Below the pieces are notes generated by a model, which did no database searches, was not told the DNA's origin, and saw only the letters and a program-made list of their open reading frames with translations. This document shows positions 21,981 through 33,101 of a stretch of DNA of 64,000 bases, one piece after another; positions within the stretch are counted from its first letter, which is position 1; every line of letters starts with the position of its first letter. A program made the translations under genes and the position numbers. Origin of the DNA: Calocera cornea HHB12733 (taxonomy: Eukaryota; Basidiomycota; Dacrymycetes; Dacrymycetales; Dacrymycetaceae); NCBI GenBank assembly GCA_001632435.1, contig KV423953.1, positions 149,553 through 213,552 on the forward strand. The letters run 5' to 3'.

Positions 21981-24900
21981 TCAATGTCTTGCGGTATGGA
22001 TTCTGTCCGGGGTGACGGGGAAGCAAGTCAGACGGTATGATCCGGCGCAACGGGGCAGCAAGTCAGACGGTCTGGATCCAGGCAGTCCAGATAGTGAGGT
22101 CGGTTCGTATCTTGGTGGTCTAGGACCTTGACCTGCTGGATAGCCAGGGAAGCCCATCGGCAGTGGCTTGGATGGAGCAGCGCTAGGCGGTCCAAATGGA
22201 CCAGCGGCGCTAGGTGGTCCCAATGGAGGCTGGGGCCAGTGGGCCTGGGGCTGAGGCGGGGGCAGGGCCCGGGATATTCGATATGGTGAGTATTTAGGCA
22301 AGTAAAGTGGTTCACGCGGTCCAAAGTGAGAATGCCCAGATGGTGAAGCATAGCCAAACTGGCTTGCCTTGGAATGTGGTACAACCCTCCCTTTGGAGTC
22401 GAGACGTGGTTCTTGTTTCTGATCACTTCGAGTCCAGCCATCTACCTGAGATGATTGAGAGGAAACCAGAGGGGCCGGAGTTGGCTTGGAGCTACGAGGA
22501 ATTTGCATTTCATGCAGCAAATGGTAGGGAGGAGGAGGGATCCTCAAAGGGAACGGCCCAGTGTACTGTGAATATGAATTCAGGAGCCGCCTCGAAGGAA
22601 AGCAGAGTTGAAAAAACAAAGACTCACCTGGGGAGGATTTTCTTGATCGAGTTCCGTGAAGGCCTTGCGCATTTCTTCCAGAACCCTTTGACTCTCAGAA
22701 ACAATGCTACAGAGTTCGAGGTCGGGAAGGATGTCCATGGTGAGTTTACTTGTGAATCTTTCACTCGCCGGGACCAAACAAGGATTTGTTCCGCCTTCCT
22801 CCAACTCCATCGGCGGACAGAGTCTGATTCGACTCTCTAGGGCCCGCGATGCCTTGGCAGCCGCATTCTGTTGGAGTTTCATTGCGGCTTGCATGTGTTG
22901 CTTGGCTTCACCCTCTCACCCAACGCTGAGAAGCTGGCTTGCTAACACAAATAACGAGCATGCCAGCTCCGGTTCTGCCGCCTCTTGGCCGGCTTCGACT
23001 ACATGGCTCAGCATGCAAACACTTTCCGAAGCGGTGATACATGCTTCGTCCAATCGATCACAGTCCCCAAGTTTCTCCGCAACCTTGGCCAAGCTGCGTG
23101 CAGTAGGCTCGTCACAAAGCAGATCTAGTATCCGGGCTTGATTTGGAACGTGAGTCTGGCTAGACATTAGAACATGAACCTTTTTAGAAGAGTACAACTC
23201 TAACCTTAACCCACTCACGAAGAGTGTCAAGACGCTGAGGTCTCCCTAAAGACACCATGACGTAGATCCACTGCTGCAAGCAATTCTTCCCGAAGTCGTG
23301 CAGAGCTCCTATCATTACCGGTGTCGGGTGCTCCACGGCAGCAAGATGTTGGCTCCAAAAGCAACATGCATAGAACAACTCGGCAGAAACAGATTCTTCT
23401 AAGAGGACTGGCAGAGCGTCGCCTTCATTCAAAAGCATTGACATGTTACTGGCCGGATATTTGATTGGTGTCAACTCATGATTGAGGACGTCCAGGCAGA
23501 GTTGAGCCAGTACTGCATTGTGTACCTGCAACTGCAGGTGGAATTTCTTGGTTCCAGGCGAGAACGCAGAGCGAGTGACAAGAAACTCGCCAATCGTTGA
23601 GTGAATCACTTGAACAGGTCGCAATTCGGACTCCATTCCAACAAGAATGGGTGCGGTGTGCTTGAGAACAGAGACAGCTGTTGGAAGGGGATCCTTGTGC
23701 AAATGCTGAATAGCCGATATTGTGAGAGGCTGTATTGCAGCCACTATGGTCCCCATGAACTGTTGATACGTAGGGAGAAAATCTTCGTCCTGCCATGGGC
23801 ACATCCTGAGAACGATCTCACACAGCTCGTCCATCTTCTCCTGAACTTTGGCAGGACTTCCAACATTTAGGATCGAATCCAATACTTTGTCCTGGTGTAC
23901 ACTTCCTGACAGCAGCTTGACAACAATCGCAGCCCACTGGAACAGTCCCTCGGCCTTTTGAATTAGGTCTGTCGTTGCGTGTTCTCCCGGCCAGCCCGCT
24001 GGCCTTCCCGAGTGCGTGGCTATGTCCTCGAGGCATTTCCGCATGTAGAAAGACAAGTCGTCGATATTTTCACGGCTGTGGATTGATATCGAATGCTTGG
24101 AGGCGGCAGGAACATGCTTGAGTACCTTCACAATGTCGACATGAGGTCGGCACGTGATGAAGAAGCGGAACATTCCTGGCAGCCGGGGCGCTTCCTTTGT
24201 CAGGATATTGAGGCATTCTTCATCGCAGCCTTCATCGAGACCATCAAGAGTGATGACAATAGGTCGATCTTTGGGATATAAGGAGACAACGGAAGGCGCG
24301 AGAATCAAGCGGGTGAACTGTGCTGTAGGATTCGCAGATCGTAGCCACCGGTATTTTTGAAGCAGCTCCGCCATCGCAACAGCGATCTTTGGGTCAACGG
24401 CGGCAAGATCACGGGCGATGGTGGTAATGAGGTTGGTGGATGTTCGTCGATTCGCATCTTGCCGGTCGAAGAAGAATGATGTAACCAGCTGACCTTTCTC
24501 ACTCGCAGTGTTGCAAACGCTGTGAGCTATGGCAGACTTTCCGCTTCCAGCAACATCAACAAGCCAGTACATCTGCATCGGATCCGCAGGATCAAATTCG
24601 GATATCCACATATCGATGTCTTTGAGGTGCTTCTGGCGAGTGCCTGCCCAACACCCGCGGCCCGGATGGAAGGAGGCCCCCTCCACGTAGGACAAGGAGT
24701 CGATGAGCCGGGACACAGTAATACCAGATACTTGAACCATCATCAGACTTGAGGTAGGACAGCTTGGATGGAGGAAAACGTACTGATGTCGCCACCCGTC
24801 TGACGAATTGCTTTGCGAAGAGGGCGGATCTGTTCTCGGAGGAGGAAAGAGAGATCTCGTACAAGTTCTTTCTTGTCAATACTCTAATGTCTCCTATATA

Positions 24901-25578
24901 AGCTCCTCAAGCTGCAAATAAGAGAGTATACCAAACGTACGGGTTTCAAGATGGACTTCATCTCAGCTACATCGAGCGCTGTAATGATATGCAAGCTAGA
25001 CTGCCAGGTTACATCAGCTTTCGCACGGCCACTTGGAGGGACGGGATTGACGCACCTTGAAACGATCCATTGCCGCATCCAATGCTCTCATGTCCTCATC
25101 TATTGTGACTCCAGTTCCAAGCTTGTATTTCACGTATCGCTTTATTGTACCACCCTGCTGTGCCTCTTCGATGTCTTTCATGATCTTGAACAGGTCACTG
25201 ATGCAAATGAACAAACAGTCACGCTGCGTTGCAGAGAACATCACGCACGCTTCGAGATCCTTAGCGCACTTCTGCAGCTCAACTCTGGACACTTCCGGAG
25301 ACCGTGGCATCAGAACTGTAACGCAAGCAAGCTGTTTCACGATGCGTTCACCGAGCTCTCGCCACTGCTTCTGATTTGTCTTGAACTCCTGTCCAAAAAG
25401 GTAGGGAGGTCAGCCGGCTTGTCAATGCAGTGTATTGTGATCATACCTTGCATTTGTTGTAGATCTGAAGCGCCAGGCTTGTGACCGACTTTAATGGCCC
25501 AAGCGCTGTGGAGGCCGCGTCGACAGCGTCGAGAACCTCTTTCGCCACAGCCAAGACTGTGCCGACGGCTTGAGCCAT
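21981..25578 (-). CDS. NACHT NTPase (NLR-like) with N-terminal helical domain; in-frame TGA near C-terminus
   Basis: STAND-type signalling NTPase. Exons on the minus strand: 25578-25447, 25388-25056, 25000-24941, 24883-24784, 24730-23205, 23155-22628, 22565-21981; sum checks. Residues 1-175 are helical (MAQAVGTVLAVAKEVLDAVD, LVRDLSFLLREQIRPL later) and resemble MLKL/HeLo-like N-terminal bundles of fungal NLRs (inference). The NACHT core carries P-loop LVDVAGSGKSAIAHSV (about 265-280) and Walker B VITLDGLDE. After about 715 a TPR-like helical stretch (LAKVAEKLGDCDRLDEA) leads to a Pro-rich tail with PSAAGPFGPPSAAP. TGA at 22916-22918 lies inside the helical part, and the frame continues open for 286 further codons. 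Hence the protein either stops at about 796 residues or the gene is freshly damaged. Confidence 0.78.
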
Positions 25579-26529
25579 TCCTCAGGAATCGGCGCCGGAG
25601 AGGGTAGCAGACGACCGTTGTCACCAGGTGTCGCACACGATAAAGGGGCTAAGGACCACCAGAGACGACGGATGCTGAAATACGGATAGTGTAGTAGGAA
25701 ACGCAAGGTAGAGTAGGATGACGAGCGACCGGGTCGCGCAATATAACTGTCCAAGGCAGAGATAAAGTGGCGTGTATTGTCCGCGGCACGGGAACAGCCT
25801 GCATTGCCTGGAGGTCATAGCGCGGGAAAGCAATCGCAGAACATTTGGAACCGAGCAGTGCTTACTTGAAGAAAGCGAGGTAAGTTTGCGCTTCGTTGCG
25901 TGATGCCGGGATAAGGAGCGACTCCTGAGCCAGGACAGAGTCGTCGTCTCTCGCTATAGCATGCTGACCCGGGAAAGCAACATGCAGTGCATTTGGCGCC
26001 GAGCAGTGCGACTTTCGGAAGGTAGGAGAAGTTTGTGCTTCGGTTGGGCTGGCAGGAAAAGGGTGCAATTCCCCAGATGAAGAGAGCAACTACATTGTGA
26101 GCAGGCAGGATCCGAGCCGCAGTAGATTCGTCCTAATCATCGCCTGTTGACATCGCTGAGTAGAATTGGACGGAATGTCGTACATCGGTGATCAATATGA
26201 GCAGTCAACAACGCTTCACAAGTCGGTGGAGCTGGGGTTGCTTTCGGCTCCGATGCTAGTGGCGATGTGGGTGCCGAGCGGCCCGCTCCGCTCGCTTAAG
26301 TATTGTGGGTGGTCCCTCATCTCATCCCGCACCTTGATGGCGTGCTTGAGACCGTTCCGCTGCTCAGACGACCGAGGCTGCTCCATCCGGCCAGCTATTT
26401 CGCCATCGGTGGTGTTATTCATGCATTATTTTGCTGGACGTCAATATATAACAGCTCGATGATGGCGGGACCCACGTCACCTTGCCCTCGCCTTGACAGC
26501 ACAGACGACTAGACACCGCGCAAACAACT
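25579..26529. other. Divergent promoter region between NTPase and dioxygenase
   Basis: About 950 bp shared upstream sequence. Two similar stretches occur at about 25845-25945 and 25970-26060 (GAGCAGTGC followed by a short interval and then a CTTCGTTG- or CTTCGGTTG-type sequence), suggesting a degenerate duplication of about 120 bp. No gene seen. Confidence 0.45.
26455..26461 (+). promoter_or_regulatory. TATA box of dioxygenase gene
   Basis: TCAATATATAACAGC lies about 75 bp before the ATG at 26530, a normal distance for a fungal TATA promoter. Confidence 0.5.
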
Positions 26530-27845
26530 ATGACACCTCCCATTGCAACAGAGACATACACTGCGCCGACGCAGTACACGACGCTCAAGCTGCGCGCAAC
26601 GGCGACCGACGTGCCAGCGGCGGTACTGGCGGCTCGGGCCACTGCAGCTCGCAACCCTGAACCGAGTCCGAGCGCGACCCAGCCTGCGCCCAGCGAGCAG
26701 GCCGACTACCCCTACGCGCGCTACCTCCCCGCCTTCCCAAAAGAGGAGCACTTCGACCCGCTCGTGCCGTTCACCCATTCCGACCCGGGTCTGCGCGCGC
26801 TCGCCGTCAGCCCAACCTCGGACGTCCCGCTCCCCTTCCTCCAGGCCGCGGACAGCGTGACGGAGATCACGCCTGAGCTCGGGACGGAGGTGCGCGGTGT
26901 GAGCCTCGCCAAGCTCACGAGCGAGGAGCGCGACCAGGTCGCCCTTCTCGCTGCTCGCCGTGGCGTGCTCGTGTTCCGCGACCAGAGCGACTTCATCAAT
27001 GCTGGCAGTGACGCGTGGTTGGACTGGGGCAGGCACTTCGGGCGGTTGCACATCCACCCGACAAGCGGGCACCCGGAGGGCATCCCACAGATCCATTTGG
27101 TGTACCGGGACGGGCAGGCGACGTTCAACTATGAGAGGAGTGACAGGACGACGAGCTTGGTGTGGCATACCGATGTGCGTTCCTTCTCTATCCCACCAAT
27201 AGCGGCTGCTCACGGACGATGTAGGTGTCCTACGAGCTCCAACCACCCGGCCTCACAACTCTCTTCCTGCTCTCTTCGCCCGACTCCGGCGGAGACACCC
27301 TCTACGCATCGCAAGTTGCCTCCCTCCGCCATCTCTCCCCGACCTTCGTCTCCTTCCTCCGCACGCTCAAGGCCGTCCACTCCGGCGTCGAGCAGGCCAA
27401 CTTCTCGCGTAGTGGGAAGCGTGGTGGTGTTGTGCGCCGCGAGCCGGTGGAGCATGTCCACCCGGTTGTTCGTCGACACCCTGTGACGGGAGAGGAGTCG
27501 CTCTACGTGAACAGCCAGTTCACGACGCGCATCGAGGGGTTGAAGAAGGAGGAGTCTGGTGCGCTTGTAACCTCTTCATTGCCCACACATATCCTGATCT
27601 CAACCGCAGACAACCTCCTGAACTTCCTCTTCGACCACGTTGGGAAGGGCGGCGACTTCCAAGCGCGCATCAAGTGGTCCCCGAACACCGTCGTCCTCTG
27701 GGACAACCGGATTTGCGTGCATACGCCCGTGGTCGACTTTGGCCCCAGCGGGCAGAGGCGACACGGGTGCAGGATCACGCCGCAGGCTGAGCGGCCGATC
27801 GCTGCGTGGGAGGGGCTCGAGCTGAGCAACGAGAGCTTGATCTAG
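26530..27845 (+). CDS. TauD/TfdA-type Fe(II)/2-oxoglutarate dioxygenase (Jlp1-like)
   Basis: Non-haem iron oxygenase that uses 2-oxoglutarate and O2. Close yeast relatives (Jlp1) release sulfite from sulfonates. Exons 26530-27174, 27225-27558, 27610-27845; sum checks, 404 residues. Residues about 108-130 carry the family start (EITPELGTEVRGVSL), then VLVFRDQ and FGRLHIHPTSGHPEG. The iron ligands are visible as WHTDV (HxD, about 212-214) and the distal His in RICVHTP; RHGCRITPQAERP supplies the Arg that binds 2-oxoglutarate. WDNR is intact. Both introns interrupt conserved motifs, and splicing restores WHTDVSYELQPPG and ESDNLLNFLFDHV. Substrate is inferred, not shown. No mitochondrial or secretory signal seen. 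Confidence 0.88.
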
Positions 27846-28971
27846 ACGAGGATTGTTGGCATTGTAGGGTTAATTGGAAGTATATCAAAAGGAGATTGCA
27901 ATATCATCGTGACTTTACCGCTCACCCACCAGGAGTGCACGTATCTACAGTTCAGCGGGCAGGCCCGGAACGCGCAGCCCGGTCCAGAAGCAGCACCGCG
28001 CCTTCCAAATTGCGCAAGTCCGAACATACCCGAACATTCCGCTGTGCACGCGGGTCCGCATCAAAGATGTGACAAGGAACGAACAGAAGCGCCCTAAGTC
28101 CCGGAGTCTTGCGCCGAGCTTCTGATCGGCACCCGTGCAGCTGGATGTTTAAGCCGCTCCCGCGACCCTTAGGTGTCTCACCGCCCGTCGAGTTAGACTC
28201 GCGCGACTGGGTTGTCAAGTTACGGCTGCAACGGGCGCATGTCATCCATCACTCCAGCTCCAGCTCAGGCTCGTGCCAACCGCGAGGCGGGCGATTCGGG
28301 CGGATTTCGCTGGCGTCTGACGCCCCCGCCTTCCGCACAATTCCTCGCGCTAGCGAGGCCATTCTGGCGGAGGCAGAACGCACAGCGGATTGGGTTCTTA
28401 CGGCGGCCCACTCATCGCGGCCGCGTTTGCATCCGCGGACGTTGCGAGAATTTGGCGGAAGTACCTGTCCCGGCGGCTTTGTGCAATTGCGATCGTCCGG
28501 GAGACGCGGGAATGCGAGACCATGATAACTCGTCTTGACAAAGGGAGCTGCGCGAGCGCTGACTTTTCCATCCGGGTCCCGCACGTTACGGTTCCGTGAG
28601 TTGCTTGTGGCGCTTTCGACGACGGACATGGGGAAAGAACATTGATGACTTCTGCCTCCGCTCCTTCGGCCCGCACGTGGGGTTCTTGAAGCTTCCGGCA
28701 CTCCGCGGGACCAAACGCACACAGAGGATTGAAAGTCCGCGTACACACGCATCTCTTTCGCACCGGCCGTCCCCCACGCAGCTCTCCGTCCTTTGCACGC
28801 CAGTGCGCCCGTTCTCGCTGGTCCTTCCTCCTTTCCCTTCACTTGCGTCGTTTGACTCGTCCGCGGCGGTTGCCGAACAGCCTGTCCTATCGCTGGCTGC
28901 TCTCGGCCGATTAGCTCACCCGAGACCCCTTCCGCGATCATTGTAAGACCGATATTCGCAGTCACACGCGG
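27846..28971. other. Intergenic, no gene seen
   Basis: GC-rich with overlapping shadow frames on both strands and no recognised protein. One CACGTG site occurs at about 28673. Confidence 0.45.
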
Positions 28972-31294
28972 ATGGAGAGCGACAGACGTCGCGAGGTATA
29001 TGCGCATTCTGTCCATGACTGGTCATCAACTGATTGCATATGCAGAAGGCTCCGGAGAAGCGCCCTCCATACCCCTGGGTGGAAGACGACGGTTCACAGC
29101 ATGTTTGTTCCCTTTGATACGTTGTTGTCGCTCACGTTTATCGCAGCGGCCCACGCATGTGGGAAATGAGTACGATATACAAGCCCCCGTCGAGCACGCA
29201 ACGAACGGGCGCGTCGAACCATGCGTCGATGAGCCCTATCAGTGCCCCGACGCGAGCGCCCGAATTCTTCCGTGACTCATACCATCGCGGCACACCCGTT
29301 TCGGCAAGATTCGTGGAGGAAGCAAATGCTATTGCCGTACAACATGCTGTCGAAGATGAAGCTCGAGCTATGAGACAGTACAACAATGCTCGCGAGCACG
29401 GCTGGGGACCCCCGCACGCATCCGGGTCTGGTTCTGGGGCAATCCCACCTCGCGGGTTCTCACCCTCAATATCTACTCACGATCCTTCACGATCTCCGGT
29501 TGTCCACTATAGGAACCACCCGTCTCTCAGCTCGAACAGTGATCTGTCGACTCCGACTTACGGAGACTTCGCCCATGCTCTTCACCGGTCTATGACGGCT
29601 GCAGAGGCGCAGAGCAGCACGCATTTACGGAAGCCGACGCCCGAGATTATCGACTTGACCGCCAGCCCAGCTCCGAGTCGCGGCCCAAGTCGGGCAGCTA
29701 CGCCAGTTCCGGACCCTTCGACAGTCCACTCTCCGCCGCCGCGGGAAATGATGTTCCACGTACCGTCGGCGTACGAGAGACCATTGCATTCGTACACTGC
29801 ATTGTCCAAGGTTTGGACCATCGGGCCACCTCCCGGCTCTGGCCCTGGCCCGTTCCCACGGCTCACTTCCTCTATTTCGCCTATACAACGGACGATTCCC
29901 CCTCTTCCAATGCGCCGTCCCTCCAATCTACCTCCGGACCCGAAGGAGGTCATCGACCTTTCAGCCATGTCTGACCAAGAGGACGAAGAGAGGCAAGATA
30001 CTCCACCCTCGTCCGTTAGGGTTAACCCGCGCACCGCAGCGCCGACCAGAACAAGCCCTGAGAACTTCTCCGCTGATGTTGACAAGCTCGTCAATGGAAT
30101 CCTCCGTACGCCTGAGAGCTCGGACGACGAGAGCAGCGCGGACCAAAGGTTGCATCTCAAGGTTCTCAAAGCACCGGATGTCTTCACAGTTGGTATGTGT
30201 TGCGCTTTCAATCTCACTATAGCAGCACGACTGATCCAGTTCTAGGCGAGGCGCATTATTCTTGTTCCCGGGCTACGCTGAAGAAGGAACCAAGAGTACT
30301 TAGTAAAGGTAAGACATGGTATACTTTCAGAAGTCGACTACTTAGTCCTTTCTCAGCCGAGGAGCGAGAGGTGACGGAATGGTACAAAGGCGCATACAAT
30401 CGACGTCAACAGCAGCTGGAGCAAATCGCAAAGGGTATCAAGCCTCGTGGCAGGCATGTGGATCCAGAGGCTCACCGAGATCGACCAAACCGTGGCCCGT
30501 TCCGCATCAGCGGGGCATTTGATCCACTAGCGTCGCCTATGGACTTCAACCCTCCTCCACCGCCTGGCATGCGGTTTCCGCTGGGCACCGCTCCGATGGT
30601 TCCACCCATGATGTCCAACATTCACTTCGTACCATACATCAACAACGCGAAGCTGCCACCGCTGACCACAAAAGGCAATGGTGCCCTGGTGCCTGGAACG
30701 TGCAGAAAGTTGTTCCGACGCTATCGGCTCGAGATGTGTCACGGCTGCGACACGAAGCAGCGATGCTCCAAGAAGGATATGTGGAAGATTCCCGATCCAA
30801 ATGATCCGACCAGCATGCCTCCTGAGCCCCCTGCGTCCTCGAACAATGGAAACAGTAGCCGTGCTGTGGAGAGAGGCTATCCCATGATGCCACCCCACCC
30901 TGACATGATGATGCAGGGGCCACTGCAAGGGATGCGCCGGCCACTGCACGGGATGGGACTGCCTCCCAATCGAGGTTTACCTCCAGACATGCACCCGTCC
31001 TTCTTCCCACCACCTCCGCCGCATGGTCCCTATCCACCTGCATTTCCTCATATGCACCCCCCACCTCCGGGCTACGACGGCTACGAACCGTATCCGCCTC
31101 CGCCTGGAGCAGCTCATGGTCGCTCCATACGACCCCGTCGATCGTCCTCCATGTCTCGTGATCGGTCAAGTGGGCCATCTGGAGCACCACACGGTCCCTC
31201 ACCACCGGCTGGAGCCCCAGCCATGTCCCCTCACCGCTCCGACATGCCTCACATCGCCGGCCAAAAACGACCAGCTTCGCCTCGTGGCGTTTGA
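28972..31294 (+). CDS. Proline-rich nuclear-type protein with two SIM-like motifs
   Basis: Proposed exons 28972-28995, 29046-29102, 29184-30192, 30246-30308, 30357-31294; sum checks, 696 residues. The first two short exons (MESDRRRE, KAPEKRPPYPWVEDDGSQH) are supported by good splice sites; the third acceptor is the least certain. A simpler start at 29166 is possible. The protein is mostly disordered, Ser/Pro-rich. Two acidic-flanked motifs, TPEIIDLTASP and KEVIDLSAMSDQEDEE, fit SUMO-interaction motifs. A conserved-looking island follows (EEREVTEWYKGAYNRRQQQL), then a Cys patch MCHGCDTKQRCSKKD, and a tail of Pro, His and Met ending QKRPASPRGV. Family not recognised. A chromatin or RNA role would fit the composition but is inference. 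Confidence 0.65.
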
Positions 31295-33101
31295 ACTCGG
31301 CGTTGTCATTGGTTCATTCAATTTCGGAGCACATTCTTGTTGTCTCAACATGCATCCATCACGTCGAGGTTTTCCTTTGGTCGCTGGATCTCAAAGAGTG
31401 TCTGTATAGTTTATCATTGTCGTGTTGTTACTTGGATGAATGACACTCAGGGTTTGGAGCATATCATGAGCCCCAGATAGCTTGAGAGAACCACACGGGT
31501 CGCGGCGAGTCGTGGTCTGATTTGAGCATATGTGCGGAAGTCGCCGGAAGATCCGAGGCGTTTGTCAACGACATCATATCGCGCAGCAATGGCGGCGTCC
31601 CTATTCCAGCTCCAAACTGAACGACAGCATTTACCTCTCGTCGCTCCGGCGATATCGGAGACTCCGTGCACCGTGTGCTTGAACACTGCGCCAAGGCGAT
31701 CAACCGATGTCAAAGTAGAGCAACCATGTGCGGGAACTGAATTGGAAGACTACGAAGTCATCGAGAATTTAACCTGTCTTATCACCCGAAGTAATCCCCG
31801 CCTACAAGGAAAGCGGCGACGTATTCGGTAAGGGGTGACTGGAGATACGCGGCTGGATAGTGCTGGTTTCTTAAGCCTAAGCGGCTACCCGGTTCCTCTC
31901 GGTAGGCTCAGAGGGAAGCGAAAGCGGTGTCTGATTGAGAGGGGAATATGCTGCCTTCTTCGTGGGATCTGCCAGCACTGCGCTCGAGTAAGGAACATCT
32001 TTGTTACATCTCTGGAATTCGCCTGCTCCGCAAGTCACACAAAGTCCCTTGCACAGGGTGTCTAGCTCCTATCTCCGTTGAACCGTGTGGTCGTTGTGGA
32101 TCGAGCCAGAAAGGAACAGCTGTTGCAGCATGAAGTTCACCCTTTGCCAAACAGGTCGCGTCTCGTGTCGCGCTGTGCAGGTTTGGGTCGGACGACTCCA
32201 ATCAGGGCGCTGAATTGACGTAGTCGGGGCCTATTAAATTGACAGTCGCCACGCGCGCTTCTCTTCAGTATCTTTGAATGGTTTGCATTTCTGAGCTCGT
32301 GGTCCCGTAGAGCCGCGGGGCAGACGAGCATGCTGCCGCATAAATTTGTCTCCGCGGGAGTAGGCCGATCACGCCCACTCACGCCTTATCACGCCGCGTG
32401 CCACGCGACACAGCTCCCTTGTCTTCGGGCAGAACCTGGCTTCCGCTTGGCTTGGCTATACATAGAAGTTGGCTACGAACATGCTGGCAATCTTCTTACC
32501 ATTTATGCTGGAACGACATCCGGTCGTAGGCTGAACCGTCTGAGCTTGTCGGATAGATGGAGCCACAACGCGCGGCGTTCTCATTCGGGTTTCAGCCCCT
32601 CTCATAATCGCTAGCACGCCTGCCGTCATCCTCGGTCTTCTTGCACCACACCTCCCAAACATCATCCGAGCTTTGTCAAGGCTCGGTCTCGAGTTATAGA
32701 TGCAGTCATGTGCTCGAGGACCGCCTCAAGGTGGGGCACGCTGTTGTCTCGGAGGATCAATCTCCTGAAGGGCGGGTTTGGGAATGGAGCACGCTATGCT
32801 CCCTAGCCGTTCCGATTTTCTCGCCATTCTTGGCGGTCGCTATTTTGGTTCTTCCATGCTAGCGAATGGAGGAATACGATGTTCGCGCGGTGCCTGTTCT
32901 TATCGTATATCGTATATTCGATATGATGATCTCCACCCCACATGGTTCCAGAACATTGATCAGGGCGACAGTACGGTCTGGCTCACTATCTGGCGCGCGT
33001 GTGGCCTGAACGCAAGAATGTATAAAGAAGAGCTCCCAGGCCAGCGCTCCCCCCTGACGGTCCCCCTCGTACCTGACTCCCTCCTCTAGACCTCCGCAGA
33101 C
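31295..33101. other. Intergenic, no gene seen
   Basis: About 1.8 kb without supported genes. An AT-rich palindromic patch (CGTATATCGTATATTCGAT) lies at about 32909, 190 bp upstream of the OPT start. Confidence 0.45.
33021..33027 (+). promoter_or_regulatory. TATA box of second OPT gene
   Basis: AATGTATAAAGAAG lies 75-81 bp before the ATG at 33102. Confidence 0.6.

Noticed and set aside
22868..22919. Attractive GTGAGA...AACAG intron in the NACHT gene
   Set aside because: Removing it shifts the downstream frame to an early TAG, while leaving it keeps the frame open except for one TGA.
26530..27845. TET/JBP DNA-oxidising enzyme, known to travel with KDZ elements
   Set aside because: Motifs (WHTDV, RHGCRITPQAERP) are TauD-type, and the gene is 24 kb from the KDZ copy.
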